DNA from: Halomonas sp. 54_146
GTDB taxonomy: Bacteria; Pseudomonadota; Gammaproteobacteria; Pseudomonadales; Halomonadaceae
DNA length: 64,000 nucleotides
Assembly (NCBI RefSeq): GCF_001507855.1
Contig: NZ_LGEN01000034.1
Coordinates: forward strand, 1 to 64,000
Direction: 5' to 3'
The first letter of the stretch is position 1, and every line of letters begins with the position of its first letter. A program made the translations under genes and the position numbers. Shown here in pieces: positions 33,985-42,669 of this stretch. Under the pieces are notes generated by a model, which saw only the letters and a program-made list of their open reading frames with translations, had not been told where the DNA came from and did no database searches.

Positions 33985-34587
33985 ATGGATTACACATCGC
34001 TTGCCATTGTGCTTGCCAGCTTATCGCTGCTGTTGGGAGTAATAGCAGCCTTCATCTTTGTTTACATTATTATGCCCAAGCGGCGGCGGGCGAAGGCAAA
34101 GGCTGCAACGCCACCTACGCCGCCGGTCACGAAAACATCTTCTACGCCAGCACCACCGCCAGACGCGCCGAGCGCTAGCGCTAGCAAAACGTCGAGCAAG
34201 ACCAAACAGCACGCACTGTTCGTTATTTTCGCCCACCCAGATATGACCACCGATGAACGCCTGACCGAATGGTTAAGGGGCAAGAGCGCCCACTACGACG
34301 CTCTCAAGAAGGTGTTTTTAATCGATGGTCAGCAGCCGTCTAACCCCATCACGGTGGCCAACGCCTTTCCGCCGGGTGAAATGCCAGACCTGCTGCGCGG
34401 GGAAACCCATAAGCCCATTCAAGGTATTAGCCTGTTGGTGAAACCGCCGCTACGTAAGCGGCGCAATCAACAGATGCATGTCTATGTGGAACTCGCCAAA
34501 GAGATGCAGGCGCTGTTTAGCGGTGAGATGCTTGATGCCGAGCGCGAACCCGCGACCGATGTCACCTACCAACGCATTATCGGTTAA
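33985..34587 (+). CDS. Membrane-anchored protein with ZipA C-terminal-like domain
   Basis: The 200-residue protein has one N-terminal membrane helix (about 6-30), a basic patch KRRRAKAK, a Pro/Ser/Thr/Ala-rich linker (about 38-70), and a globular C domain from about 73 (HALFVIFAHPDMTTDERLTEWL ... QGISLLVKPPLRKRRNQQMHVYVELAKEMQALFSGEMLDAEREPATDVTYQRI). This order and the C-domain pattern resemble ZipA, which tethers FtsZ, but the protein is much shorter and not beside ligA. It could be a paralogue with another partner. It lies between the TnpB element and ybiT. Confidence 0.6.
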   Translation: MDYTSLAIVLASLSLLLGVIAAFIFVYIIMPKRRRAKAKAATPPTPPVTKTSSTPAPPPDAPSASASKTSSKTKQHALFVIFAHPDMTTDERLTEWLRGKSAHYDALKKVFLIDGQQPSNPITVANAFPPGEMPDLLRGETHKPIQGISLLVKPPLRKRRNQQMHVYVELAKEMQALFSGEMLDAEREPATDVTYQRIIG

Positions 34588-34604
34588 GCCCGTTTGGCTT
34601 ATAC

Positions 34605-34646
34605 GATGCCTTGGTTAACCGACGCCTTGGTTAACCGATGCCTTGG
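34605..34646. repeat. 16-bp tandem repeat across the ybiT stop codon
   Basis: GATGCCTTGGTTAACC (34605-34620), GACGCCTTGGTTAACC (34621-34636) and a partial third copy GATGCCTTGG (34637-34646). On the minus strand the ybiT stop (34631-34633) and its last codons (GIG) fall within these copies, so the 3' end of the gene is echoed downstream. Confidence 0.9.
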
Positions 34647-36220
34647 CTGCGCAGGTAGTCGTCGTAGCTGCCGCTGAAATCGACAATACCTTCTGGCTGC
34701 ATATCGATAATGCGCGTGGCTAGCGATGAAACGAACTCGCGGTCGTGGCTGACAAACACCAGCGTGCCGGGGTAGTTTTCCAAGGCCAGGTTCAATGCCT
34801 CGATAGATTCCATATCCAGGTGATTGGTCGGTTCATCCATCAGCATTACGTTGGGCTGAGTAAGGATTAACTTACCAAACAGCATGCGCCCCTGCTCGCC
34901 ACCGGAAATCACCTTCACCGATTTGCCGATGTCATCGCTGGAAAACAGCATCCGCCCCAGGGCACCGCGCACCACCTGTTCGCCGCCGTTGGTCCAGCCC
35001 GACATCCATTCAAACAGCGTGGCGTCGACCGCAAAATCATCGCTGTGATCCTGAGCAAACACGCCTACCTCAGCGGCTTCGGTCCACTTCACTTCACCGG
35101 CATCCGGGTGTAGCTCGCCCGCCAAGGTTTTCAGCAGCGTGGTTTTGCCAATGCCGTTGGGGCCGATAATCGCAATGCGCTCGCCGGCTTCAACGGTCAT
35201 GGATAACCGCTCAAACAGAGGCTTCTCGCCGTCGTAGCTCTTGGTAATGGCGTCCACATTCACCGCGTTACGGTGAATTTTCTTGGCCTGATCAAAACGA
35301 ATAAACGGGCTAACGCGGCTAGAAGGTTTGATATCTTCCAGCTTGATTTTATCGATTTGGCGCGCCCGCGACGTGGCCTGCTTGGCCTTCGAGGCATTGG
35401 CGCTGAAGCGGCTAACAAACTGCTGCAGTTCGGCGATTTGCGCCTTTTTCTTGGCATTATCCGAGTGCTGGCGCTCGCGGGCAGCGGTGGCGGCCATCAT
35501 GTAATCATCGTAATTGCCGGGGAACAGGGTAATTTCGCCGTAGTCCAGATCCGCCATATGCGTGCAAACGCTGTTCAGGAAGTGACGGTCGTGGGAGATG
35601 ATAATCATGGTGCTGCTGCGCGCTTTAAGAATATCTTCCAGCCAGCGGATGGTGTTGATATCCAGGTGGTTGGTCGGCTCATCCAGCAGCAGGACATCCG
35701 GGTCAGAGAACAGCGCCTGAGCCAGCAGCACGCGCAGTTTCCAGCCGGGCGATACTTCGCTCATTGGGCCGGTGTGCTGCTCAATGGGAATACCCAAGCC
35801 CAGCAATAGCTCACCCGCGCGGGACTCAGCGGTGTAGCCGTCAAGCTCGGCAAAGCGCACTTCCAGATCAGCAACGGCCATGCCGTCTTCTTCGCTCATT
35901 TCTGCCAGCGAGTAAATGCGCTCGCGCTCGGCAGCGACCGACCACAGCTCGACATTGCCCATGATCACGGTATCGATCACGCGCTCATTTTCAAACGCAA
36001 ACTGGTCCTGGCGCAGCTTACCCAACCGCGTGCTGCTATCCAGCATCACCTGGCCGGAAGAGGGCTCCAAATCGCCACCAAGAATTTTCATAAAGGTGGA
36101 TTTGCCGCAGCCGTTCGCGCCGATCAGGCCGTAACGGTTGCCGTTATTGAATTTAACAGAGACATTTTCAAACAGGGGCTTGGCCCCAAACTGCATGGTG
36201 ATATTGGCGGTTGCGATCAC
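34631..36220 (-). CDS. ybiT: ABC-F family ATPase YbiT
   Basis: This is a soluble ABC-F protein, a ribosome-associated translation factor class with two ABC domains and no membrane part. The 529-residue sequence follows E. coli YbiT nearly end to end: [22 protein letters not shown], Walker [10 protein letters not shown] and GPNGIGKTT, signatures [14 protein letters not shown] and [12 protein letters not shown], and two DEPTNHLD Walker B motifs. The linker (about 240-300) is rich in Lys/Ala/Gln. The stop codon lies inside a tandem repeat, and a second repeat (36244-36288) lies just upstream. Confidence 0.93.
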   Translation of the reverse strand: MIATANITMQFGAKPLFENVSVKFNNGNRYGLIGANGCGKSTFMKILGGDLEPSSGQVMLDSSTRLGKLRQDQFAFENERVIDTVIMGNVELWSVAAERERIYSLAEMSEEDGMAVADLEVRFAELDGYTAESRAGELLLGLGIPIEQHTGPMSEVSPGWKLRVLLAQALFSDPDVLLLDEPTNHLDINTIRWLEDILKARSSTMIIISHDRHFLNSVCTHMADLDYGEITLFPGNYDDYMMAATAARERQHSDNAKKKAQIAELQQFVSRFSANASKAKQATSRARQIDKIKLEDIKPSSRVSPFIRFDQAKKIHRNAVNVDAITKSYDGEKPLFERLSMTVEAGERIAIIGPNGIGKTTLLKTLAGELHPDAGEVKWTEAAEVGVFAQDHSDDFAVDATLFEWMSGWTNGGEQVVRGALGRMLFSSDDIGKSVKVISGGEQGRMLFGKLILTQPNVMLMDEPTNHLDMESIEALNLALENYPGTLVFVSHDREFVSSLATRIIDMQPEGIVDFSGSYDDYLRSQGIG

Positions 36221-36243
36221 AAAAGGAGCCCTGGTTAGCGCGT

Positions 36244-36288
36244 AGCTTATAACAAAGAAGCTTATAGCAAAGAGGTTTATAACAAAGA
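36244..36288. repeat. 15-bp tandem repeat, three copies, upstream of ybiT
   Basis: The units are AGCTTATAACAAAGA (36244-36258), AGCTTATAGCAAAGA (36259-36273) and GGTTTATAACAAAGA (36274-36288). They begin 23 bases upstream of the ybiT start codon. Confidence 0.9.
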
Positions 36289-36339
36289 GAAAGGTTGGCG
36301 ATTCTACGCGCTATTTGGCCTGTATTCACCCATCAGACT

Positions 36340-37203
36340 TTAGTCACATCCAGTGATTGCGGGGATATCGAGCAGAAAGCGTTCACCATCAAGCGCTTGG
36401 CGCAAACGAGAGTGCAAAATATCGACAATCCCCGGATGCTCGCCTACCAGTTTGGTCGTAGTAACCGAAAGCCCAGGGTGCTGCTGTTCAGCGGCCGCGC
36501 AAATCTCGGCAATATCACCGCCTTCACCGGCATGGCGACCCGGCGACAGAAACAGCATCGCCAGAATAACCGAGCCTGCGTTGAACTCAGGCAGCGCCAG
36601 CAGGTTTTCCAACAGCGGCTCATTGAAACGGTATTCATCGCCCTCGCGGCGTTCCATAGAGGCCGCGGCAACACACGCTACATCATCGCCCAGCAGCACG
36701 CTCAGCTGCCCCGCCAAGCGGTTGCGCACGGCGGTGACGTCAGGAATCGGGCTGCCGTGATCGACCAGCGCCACACGCGGTTTAGTGCCTGGCTGAAGCT
36801 TGTCGCGCACGTTGTCGGCCAGCAGATGGGCTAAACGCAGGTCATTGTTGCCTAGCTCATCTACCAGCGGCTGCGCCACGCGCACTTTTACATGGGGAAA
36901 GCGCTCCTGCAGCGCCGCCATGCGTTCAGGCAGGTAGCCGGTCAGCGCTTTGCTAGGGCCGAAAAACAACGGCAGCACGATAATTTCCGTTGCCCCCTGT
37001 TCGGCGCTGCGTTCAGCGGCAGGGCCAAGCGTAGTGGCGGGAATGCCACCCACCTCTTCCGCGGGAATTTTATTGGCGTGCAGCAGTGAAGCCGCCTGCA
37101 CGGTTTCGCCTAACAACTCGCTGAGCGATGCCGCCACGCGGCGCAAGTTCAGCGTAGCCTGCGCTCGTAGCGAGCCGTTATCCACTAAAAAAATTGCGCG
37201 CAC
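36340..37203 (-). CDS. cbiX: CbiX family sirohydrochlorin chelatase, one active half
   Basis: CbiX inserts Co2+ (or Fe2+, Ni2+) into sirohydrochlorin. The 287-residue form has two CbiX-like halves. The second half keeps both metal-binding His motifs (LVDHGSPIPD, His149; LFLSPGRHAGEGGDI). In the first half they are changed: FLVDNGS has Asn9 for His, and LPLFFGPSKALTGY lacks the other. Only one active site is therefore expected. I prefer this GTG start (GGGAG at 6 bases) to an ATG ten codons upstream without a ribosome site. No cobalamin genes are nearby. Confidence 0.82.
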   Translation of the reverse strand: MRAIFLVDNGSLRAQATLNLRRVAASLSELLGETVQAASLLHANKIPAEEVGGIPATTLGPAAERSAEQGATEIIVLPLFFGPSKALTGYLPERMAALQERFPHVKVRVAQPLVDELGNNDLRLAHLLADNVRDKLQPGTKPRVALVDHGSPIPDVTAVRNRLAGQLSVLLGDDVACVAAASMERREGDEYRFNEPLLENLLALPEFNAGSVILAMLFLSPGRHAGEGGDIAEICAAAEQQHPGLSVTTTKLVGEHPGIVDILHSRLRQALDGERFLLDIPAITGCD

Positions 37204-37255
37204 GTCTGTCTCCCAAGTGACCGCCCATGCCATGATAAGATGAGCATTTTGCGAA

Positions 37256-37307
37256 GCTTAATACCGATGCTTGATACTGATGTTTGATACCGATGCTTGA
37301 TACTACA
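37256..37307 (+). repeat. 13-bp tandem repeat, four copies, across the chaC start
   Basis: The units are GCTTAATACCGAT (37256), GCTTGATACTGAT (37269), GTTTGATACCGAT (37282) and GCTTGATACTACA (37295-37307). Three ATGs arise at unit junctions; because 13 is not a multiple of 3 they fall in different frames. The last one (37293) opens the ChaC-like frame. Confidence 0.92.
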
Positions 37308-37865
37308 GCGCTTAACCAGCAAAGAAACTTCTTCGATGGCCATGCGGAGATTTGGCTATTTGGCTACGGTTCGCTGATCTGGAAGGCTGATTTTGCCTAC
37401 CTAGAGCGCCGCCCGGCTTATATACACGGCTGGGAACGACGTTTTTGGCAAGGCTCCCATGATCACAGAGGCACCCCTGAAGCGCCTGGGCGGGTGGCCA
37501 CATTAATTCGCGCACCAGGTGCCGTGTGCCACGGCATGGCCTACCGCATTACCCCGGAAGTGCTGGCACCGCTGGATGTGCGGGAGAAAAACGGCTATTT
37601 GCGCGAAAAAGTACCGCTGACGTTTGTTGATGACAATGGCGATGCGATTAAACAGAGCGAAGGGCTTATTTATTTAGCCAGCCAAGACAACCCGGCTTTT
37701 CTAGGCGACGCGCCCCTTACTGACATCGCTTGGCAAATTGCCAACGCCCACGGCCCCAGCGGCCCCAATCGCGACTACTTGATCAACCTGGCCAAGGCAC
37801 TTCGCGAGCTAGGTGCCAAAGACGCCCATATCTTTGCGCTGGAGCAGCAGCTGGAGCGTTTTTAG
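37293..37865 (+). CDS. ChaC-like gamma-glutamylcyclotransferase
   Basis: This enzyme is predicted to split glutathione (gamma-Glu-Cys-Gly) into 5-oxoproline and Cys-Gly, or to act on other gamma-glutamyl compounds. The 190-residue protein has the substrate-loop motif FGYGSLIWK near residue 25 and LDVREKNGY with the candidate catalytic Glu, plus GLIYLASQDNPAFLG, all typical of ChaC. No ribosome site is visible: the region before the ATG is a tandem repeat, so the start is uncertain (a TTG three codons upstream is also in frame). Its product 5-oxoproline is the substrate of PxpABC, encoded 8 kb away. Confidence 0.85.
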   Translation: MLDTTALNQQRNFFDGHAEIWLFGYGSLIWKADFAYLERRPAYIHGWERRFWQGSHDHRGTPEAPGRVATLIRAPGAVCHGMAYRITPEVLAPLDVREKNGYLREKVPLTFVDDNGDAIKQSEGLIYLASQDNPAFLGDAPLTDIAWQIANAHGPSGPNRDYLINLAKALRELGAKDAHIFALEQQLERF

Positions 37866-37866
37866 T

Positions 37867-38394
37867 TCACCAGTAGCGGGGATAACGGCGGTGCCGGGCA
37901 AGATTATTGACCAAAATGGCGATGACCAGCATCACCGCACTGCCTGCACCGATGGGTAAAAGTGGATACCACCAGCCCAGCTGGTGAACGCTGGAGCCCC
38001 CCGCAACGGCAATCAGTGCCGCGGCCGCCCCTGGTGGGTGAACCGTATGGGTCAACTGCATACCCAACACCGAAAGCGATACTGCCAGTGACATTGAAAG
38101 CGGTGTCGCCCCCAACAGCTGGTAGCACGCAACGCCAATAGCGGCAGATAACATGCTGCCAAACAGCACGTGGCTTGGCTGGGCAAAAGGGCTTTCAGGG
38201 GCGGCATAGATGAGTACGGATGTTGCACCGAAGGAACCTACGATAAGCAGCTGCTGTGATAGCCACGCCGAGCTTAGCCAGCAGATGACCGCCATGCCAG
38301 AAAATGCGCCAACCCATGACCACACCGCATCTTGCCAGCCCACCCGAACGCGCTTAACTCGCTGCCCTCGCATCTTGCCAAGATAAGTTTTCAT
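37867..38394 (-). CDS. HPP family membrane protein
   Basis: This is a 175-residue integral membrane protein with four or five helices (AVICWLSSAWL, LLIVGSFGATSVLIYAAPES, HVLFGSMLSAAIGVACYQLL and others). The name-giving motif is in QLTHTVHPPGAAAALIAVAGG. Some HPP proteins take part in nitrite transport in cyanobacteria and plastids; the role here is unknown. The frame is open 24 codons upstream; I chose the ATG that opens MKTYLGKMRGQRVKRVRVGW. It converges with the ChaC gene, 1 base apart. Confidence 0.85.
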   Translation of the reverse strand: MKTYLGKMRGQRVKRVRVGWQDAVWSWVGAFSGMAVICWLSSAWLSQQLLIVGSFGATSVLIYAAPESPFAQPSHVLFGSMLSAAIGVACYQLLGATPLSMSLAVSLSVLGMQLTHTVHPPGAAAALIAVAGGSSVHQLGWWYPLLPIGAGSAVMLVIAILVNNLARHRRYPRYW

Positions 38395-38480
38395 TGCCTT
38401 CGCTTTGCACAAAATGAGTGCAAATGATGACAAGATGTACTGAATATGCAAATGACTATCGATCATGCCTGAGATGAAAC

Positions 38481-38550
38481 TGGCTCAAGGACGTTAGCTC
38501 AAGAACGATATGACTCAAAAACGGTATAGCTCAAGAACGACAGCTCAGCG
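38481..38550. repeat. 16-bp imperfect tandem repeat, about 4.5 copies
   Basis: The units are TGGCTCAAGGACGT, TAGCTCAAGAACGATA, TGACTCAAAAACGGTA, TAGCTCAAGAACGAC and a partial fifth. They lie in the spacer between the HPP gene and the small membrane gene, 15 bases before a second, unrelated repeat. Confidence 0.8.
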
Positions 38551-38564
38551 GCAAGAGCACCCTT

Positions 38565-38615
38565 AGTATTCGTTACATCACAGTATTCGCAACATCACAG
38601 TATTCGTTACATCAT
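38565..38615. repeat. 17-bp tandem repeat, three copies, across a stop codon
   Basis: AGTATTCGTTACATCAC (38565-38581), AGTATTCGCAACATCAC (38582-38598) and AGTATTCGTTACATCAT (38599-38615). The third copy contains the TAA stop (38607-38609) and last two codons (Met-Met) of the minus-strand membrane gene. The other two are echoes in its 3' untranslated region. Confidence 0.93.
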
Positions 38616-38915
38616 CAGCCACGAGAGAATAAACAGCCCCAGCACGGTGCGGAAAATACCGCCAATCAAAGAGCCGCGCAGAAACGCACGCAAACCGCCC
38701 CACAGAATAAACAGCCCAATGACTAGCAGCAGAATGCTAAAAAACGAATCGCTGATTCCCAGTGAACGGGTTAGTCCGTCAATAAAATCGCCGAACGCAC
38801 CAAAGAAGTTGGTGAAGATACCTAACAGAAACTCAACCACCACGCGGATTGCTTCGCCGATAGTCTCGCCAATGTCGTCAAAAAAGCCGTTTGTCTGCAT
38901 CGCGTTTGCTTGCAT
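38607..38915 (-). CDS. Small hypothetical membrane protein
   Basis: The 102-residue protein has a polar, acidic start (NGFFDDIGETIGEAIRVV), a hydrophobic stretch (FLLGIFTNFFGAFGDFI), one clear membrane helix (FFSILLLVIGLFILWGGL) and a second C-terminal helix (GGIFRTVLGLFILSWLMM). I do not recognise a family. AGG lies 8 bases before the chosen ATG; another ATG five codons later is possible. It diverges from the SDR gene. Its stop codon is part of a 17-bp tandem repeat. Confidence 0.6.
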   Translation of the reverse strand: MQANAMQTNGFFDDIGETIGEAIRVVVEFLLGIFTNFFGAFGDFIDGLTRSLGISDSFFSILLLVIGLFILWGGLRAFLRGSLIGGIFRTVLGLFILSWLMM

Positions 38916-39024
38916 TAATAGCACCTAAATTAGCACTCAATACTGAGAAGAATAAGCGTTCACGACCATGGTCGACTTTCATGCTAAAACTGACAGCGTT
39001 CACTATAGCCCGTTTACCTGATAA

Positions 39025-39834
<810 letters not shown>

Positions 39835-39843
39835 AGCAAAAAA

Positions 39844-39880
39844 GGCCTGGCTGCATTTTATATGCCGCCAGGCCGTTTAT
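39844..39880. terminator. Terminator between the SDR gene and phoX
   Basis: GGCCTGGC (39844-39851) pairs with GCCAGGCC (39867-39874), with an inner GCAT/ATGC stem. AAAAAA precedes it and GTTTATTT follows, so it may work in both directions. Confidence 0.8.
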
Positions 39881-39897
39881 TTGCTCAATCCTTGTTG

Positions 39898-39954
39898 CTA
39901 AAACCTTTTTTTCTAATTCTCTTTTTCTAACCCCCCTTTTCTAAACCCCTACCG
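39898..39954. repeat. 14-15-bp repeat, four copies, spanning the phoX stop codon
   Basis: CTA trinucleotides recur at 39898, 39913, 39927 and 39941, each followed by a similar C/T-rich tract. The copy at 39941-39943 is the phoX stop (TAG on the minus strand). The minus strand therefore shows four TTAG-type units in a row, three of them after the stop. Confidence 0.75.
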
Positions 39955-42073
39955 GCCCGCCGTCACGTTTCTGAATCACAACGGTAGATGCCCGAGGGCG
40001 TACCTGGCCGTTGGCCGCCACGGTGGCGTCTTGCGTTAATGCGCCACCATCGGCCGGCCAGTTGCCGGGGTGCTGAATATTGATAAACAGCGCGGTTTTG
40101 TCCGGTGTGGCAAAAATACCGGTCACTTCACAACCGTTTGGCCCTACCGCAAAGCGTTTGAGCTGCTGCTGGTTACTGCTGTTAACCACCGGGCCGGTAC
40201 CCTGAATGTCGTCTAACCCATTAGGTACCACTGCAAGCAGCTGGTCGTTGGTGTACTCGGTAATGCCGTCATAACCGTTATCGGTTTGAATCCAGAGAAT
40301 GCCTTGACCCTCATCGCGCTGGTCAAACCAAAGCCCATCAGGGCTGGCAAACTGGTTCATTTCGGTTAAGCCCGAATGGTTATCTGCATCGTTAGCGGCT
40401 GCGCCAAACACAAACACTTCCCAGCGAAAGGCGTTCGGCAAACGGCTTTCCCGCCAGCGAATGATGTGCCCCGCCTCGTTATTCGCACGTGGATTAGCCG
40501 CGTTGGTTGGAGCCGTCTCGTAGCCAACCCCCGCCTGGGCAATCGCGTCGCCATCATTGGTGAACGTAGGCGCTGCAGCCTCTTCGCTGCGCTTGGAATT
40601 ATTGGTCAGCGTTAGGTATACATCACCTGAAGCCGGGTCTACCGTTGCCCATTCGGGGCGGTCCATCGGCGTGGCACCCATCAGGTCTGCCGCATCGCAG
40701 GTGTTAATAATCACTCCAGCTACATCGTTCTCTGCCAGGCCAAGCGCTGCTGCCAATGTGCGGCCATCGCGCGTTTGGGCGCCAGGCGTTAGCGGCAACC
40801 ACTCACCGCTGCCGTCGGCGTGGAAGCGGGCGACATACAGGGTGCCGTTATCCATATATTTATTGCCAATAGCAAGGCGGTCGTACTCCTCGCCGGGGCG
40901 GTTGGCATCGGCTGGGTCCCAGGCAGCATCAGAAACGTATTTGTACACGTACTCGTTGCGCGCATCGTGGCCTGAGTAGTAGACAATCGGCTGGCCTGCT
41001 TCCAGTTTGCCTAACCAGCATCCTTCATGGCGAAAGCGCCCCAGTGCCGTGCGTTTAATTGCGTGGGCATCGCTGTAGGGGTCGACTTCTACCTGGTAGC
41101 CAAAGGTGCGCGCTTCGTTGCGATAATCATCTTCGGCGCGCTCACCGCGTGGCGTGATATTGAAGCGGGCAAACTCACCGTTTTCTTCAGAGGCATCACC
41201 CGCCGAGGTATCCCAGCCATAGCGGCTTTTGTCGGTGGGAATACCGATGCGCGCGTCGTCCTGGAAGAGCTCGCCATGATTAACGAACACATTAGGCCAG
41301 TTTTCTTCGCAGGCGATATAGGTGCCCCAAGGGGTTGTTCCATGACCACAGTTGTTATTGGTTCCGCGAGTTTGCATGCCGGTTGGCGAAAAGCGCGTTT
41401 TTACGTAGTCACTGCCGGCCACCGGGCCAGCAAGCGCCATGACGGTGGCGCTGGTCAGGCGGCGGTTATAGCGTGAACCCGGCACATGCGACCAGTGGCC
41501 GTTAGTATCTTTTTCCACTTCAACAATGGTGACGCCGTGGGCATTGATTTCAGTACGTGACTCCTCAGCGGGGCGCTTGCCGCTAGCATCCGTGGGGCCG
41601 CCCTGGGGTGCCCAAAGCGCGTCTTGTTCGATATATTCGTTGTTGAGTGCCAGCAAAAAGCGCCGCGAAGCGTTGTCGGCATCCAGCGGGAAGGCATCCA
41701 TACCATCGTGGTTCATGCCCACACTTGCGGCTTGGCGCTCGGCGGTCATCGGCTGGTCAGGTTGCCATGAATCGTTTTGATTCAGCGGCGTTCCCCACGG
41801 CACCAAAATTTGCGCAACATAGCCTTCTGGCACCACCACGGCATCGGTCAGCGAGCCTTTTACGGCCTCAAAGGCCAGCGTCAACGGCGTTTTTTGCGCC
41901 CCGTTTGAGGCCAGCGCCTGTGCAGCGCCGCCAAAGCCAAGCATTGAAGCAGCGGCCAGACCTAAGCCGCCACGCATTACCGCCCGCCGCGAAACATGCT
42001 GCGCCAGCACGTCTGTAAACGGCTGGTTGCCGCTGTGGTTAAACAGGCGATGATCTTCGATCTCTTTACTCAT
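39941..42073 (-). CDS. phoX: PhoX family Tat-exported phosphatase (DUF839)
   Basis: This is a probable periplasmic alkaline phosphatase. The 710-residue protein has a long N-terminal leader with the twin-arginine motif SRRAVMRGGLGLAAASMLGF (about 28-47) ending at ALAS, so Tat export is expected. The PhoX metal-site sequence NCGHGTTPWGTYIACEENW and the later MDRPEWATVDPASGDVYLTLTNN match the family, whose enzymes use Fe3+ and Ca2+. A GGGGGAG ribosome site precedes the ATG. Phosphate regulation is plausible but no Pho box was recognised nearby. Confidence 0.9.
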   Translation of the reverse strand: MSKEIEDHRLFNHSGNQPFTDVLAQHVSRRAVMRGGLGLAAASMLGFGGAAQALASNGAQKTPLTLAFEAVKGSLTDAVVVPEGYVAQILVPWGTPLNQNDSWQPDQPMTAERQAASVGMNHDGMDAFPLDADNASRRFLLALNNEYIEQDALWAPQGGPTDASGKRPAEESRTEINAHGVTIVEVEKDTNGHWSHVPGSRYNRRLTSATVMALAGPVAGSDYVKTRFSPTGMQTRGTNNNCGHGTTPWGTYIACEENWPNVFVNHGELFQDDARIGIPTDKSRYGWDTSAGDASEENGEFARFNITPRGERAEDDYRNEARTFGYQVEVDPYSDAHAIKRTALGRFRHEGCWLGKLEAGQPIVYYSGHDARNEYVYKYVSDAAWDPADANRPGEEYDRLAIGNKYMDNGTLYVARFHADGSGEWLPLTPGAQTRDGRTLAAALGLAENDVAGVIINTCDAADLMGATPMDRPEWATVDPASGDVYLTLTNNSKRSEEAAAPTFTNDGDAIAQAGVGYETAPTNAANPRANNEAGHIIRWRESRLPNAFRWEVFVFGAAANDADNHSGLTEMNQFASPDGLWFDQRDEGQGILWIQTDNGYDGITEYTNDQLLAVVPNGLDDIQGTGPVVNSSNQQQLKRFAVGPNGCEVTGIFATPDKTALFINIQHPGNWPADGGALTQDATVAANGQVRPRASTVVIQKRDGGPVGV

Positions 42074-42304
42074 TTTGGTCTCCCCCTGCTTGCTTGCAGG
42101 CCAACGATTAAATATCGGAAGACACTAGCAGCGCTAAATGACAGCACTATGACTGCCTGAACCTTGCACGCACTTTCAGACAGAGGAAAGCTAACCACCA
42201 ACGATTGGAAACAGGCCTTTGGCATAGCCCTTGGAAAGGGCTGTACAAATGAAGCACAGCCTTTAGTCTTGGCGTATAAGATTACTGCCGATGAGGATTA
42301 CCCC

Positions 42305-42646
42305 ATGCCTTCAGCCCTTCCCGCTCAGCTCACCCTTGATGAACTTGCACAGCGCACAGCGCCACTGCCCGATGTAGAGGTACACGGGCTCGATATGGGG
42401 TGGTATATCGTTCGCCTGCACCAGGATAACGCCGTCAGTGTGCTGACCGATCAACATGGCGAAACACAGCGCTTTACCGGCACGCAGTGGATTAGCCGCG
42501 CACTGGCTCCGCTGGGGTTTACCCACGGCATTCTCACCTGGGCCGATGCCGCCGATGAGATGATTGGCTCAGATGTAGCGCCGATCTCTGCCCAGCAACG
42601 CTTGGCCCACGGCGTTCGCGTGGCTTTCAACTCAACCAATCGATAA
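42305..42646 (+). CDS. Hypothetical protein, DUF6482-like
   Basis: This 113-residue soluble protein has the pattern LTLDELAQ ... VEVHGLDMGWYIVRLHQDNAVSVLTDQHGETQRFTGTQWISRALAPLGFTHGILTWADAADEMIG. The mix of two short strands, an LTD-x-G turn and a closing helix resembles DUF6482 proteins of halomonads; this assignment is from memory and tentative. The frame is open 47 codons upstream, but GAGG 8 bases before this ATG sets the start. mgtE begins 23 bases later on the same strand, so the two may be cotranscribed. Confidence 0.55.
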   Translation: MPSALPAQLTLDELAQRTAPLPDVEVHGLDMGWYIVRLHQDNAVSVLTDQHGETQRFTGTQWISRALAPLGFTHGILTWADAADEMIGSDVAPISAQQRLAHGVRVAFNSTNR

Positions 42647-42669
42647 CATTAAAATAAAAGGCGGATACT

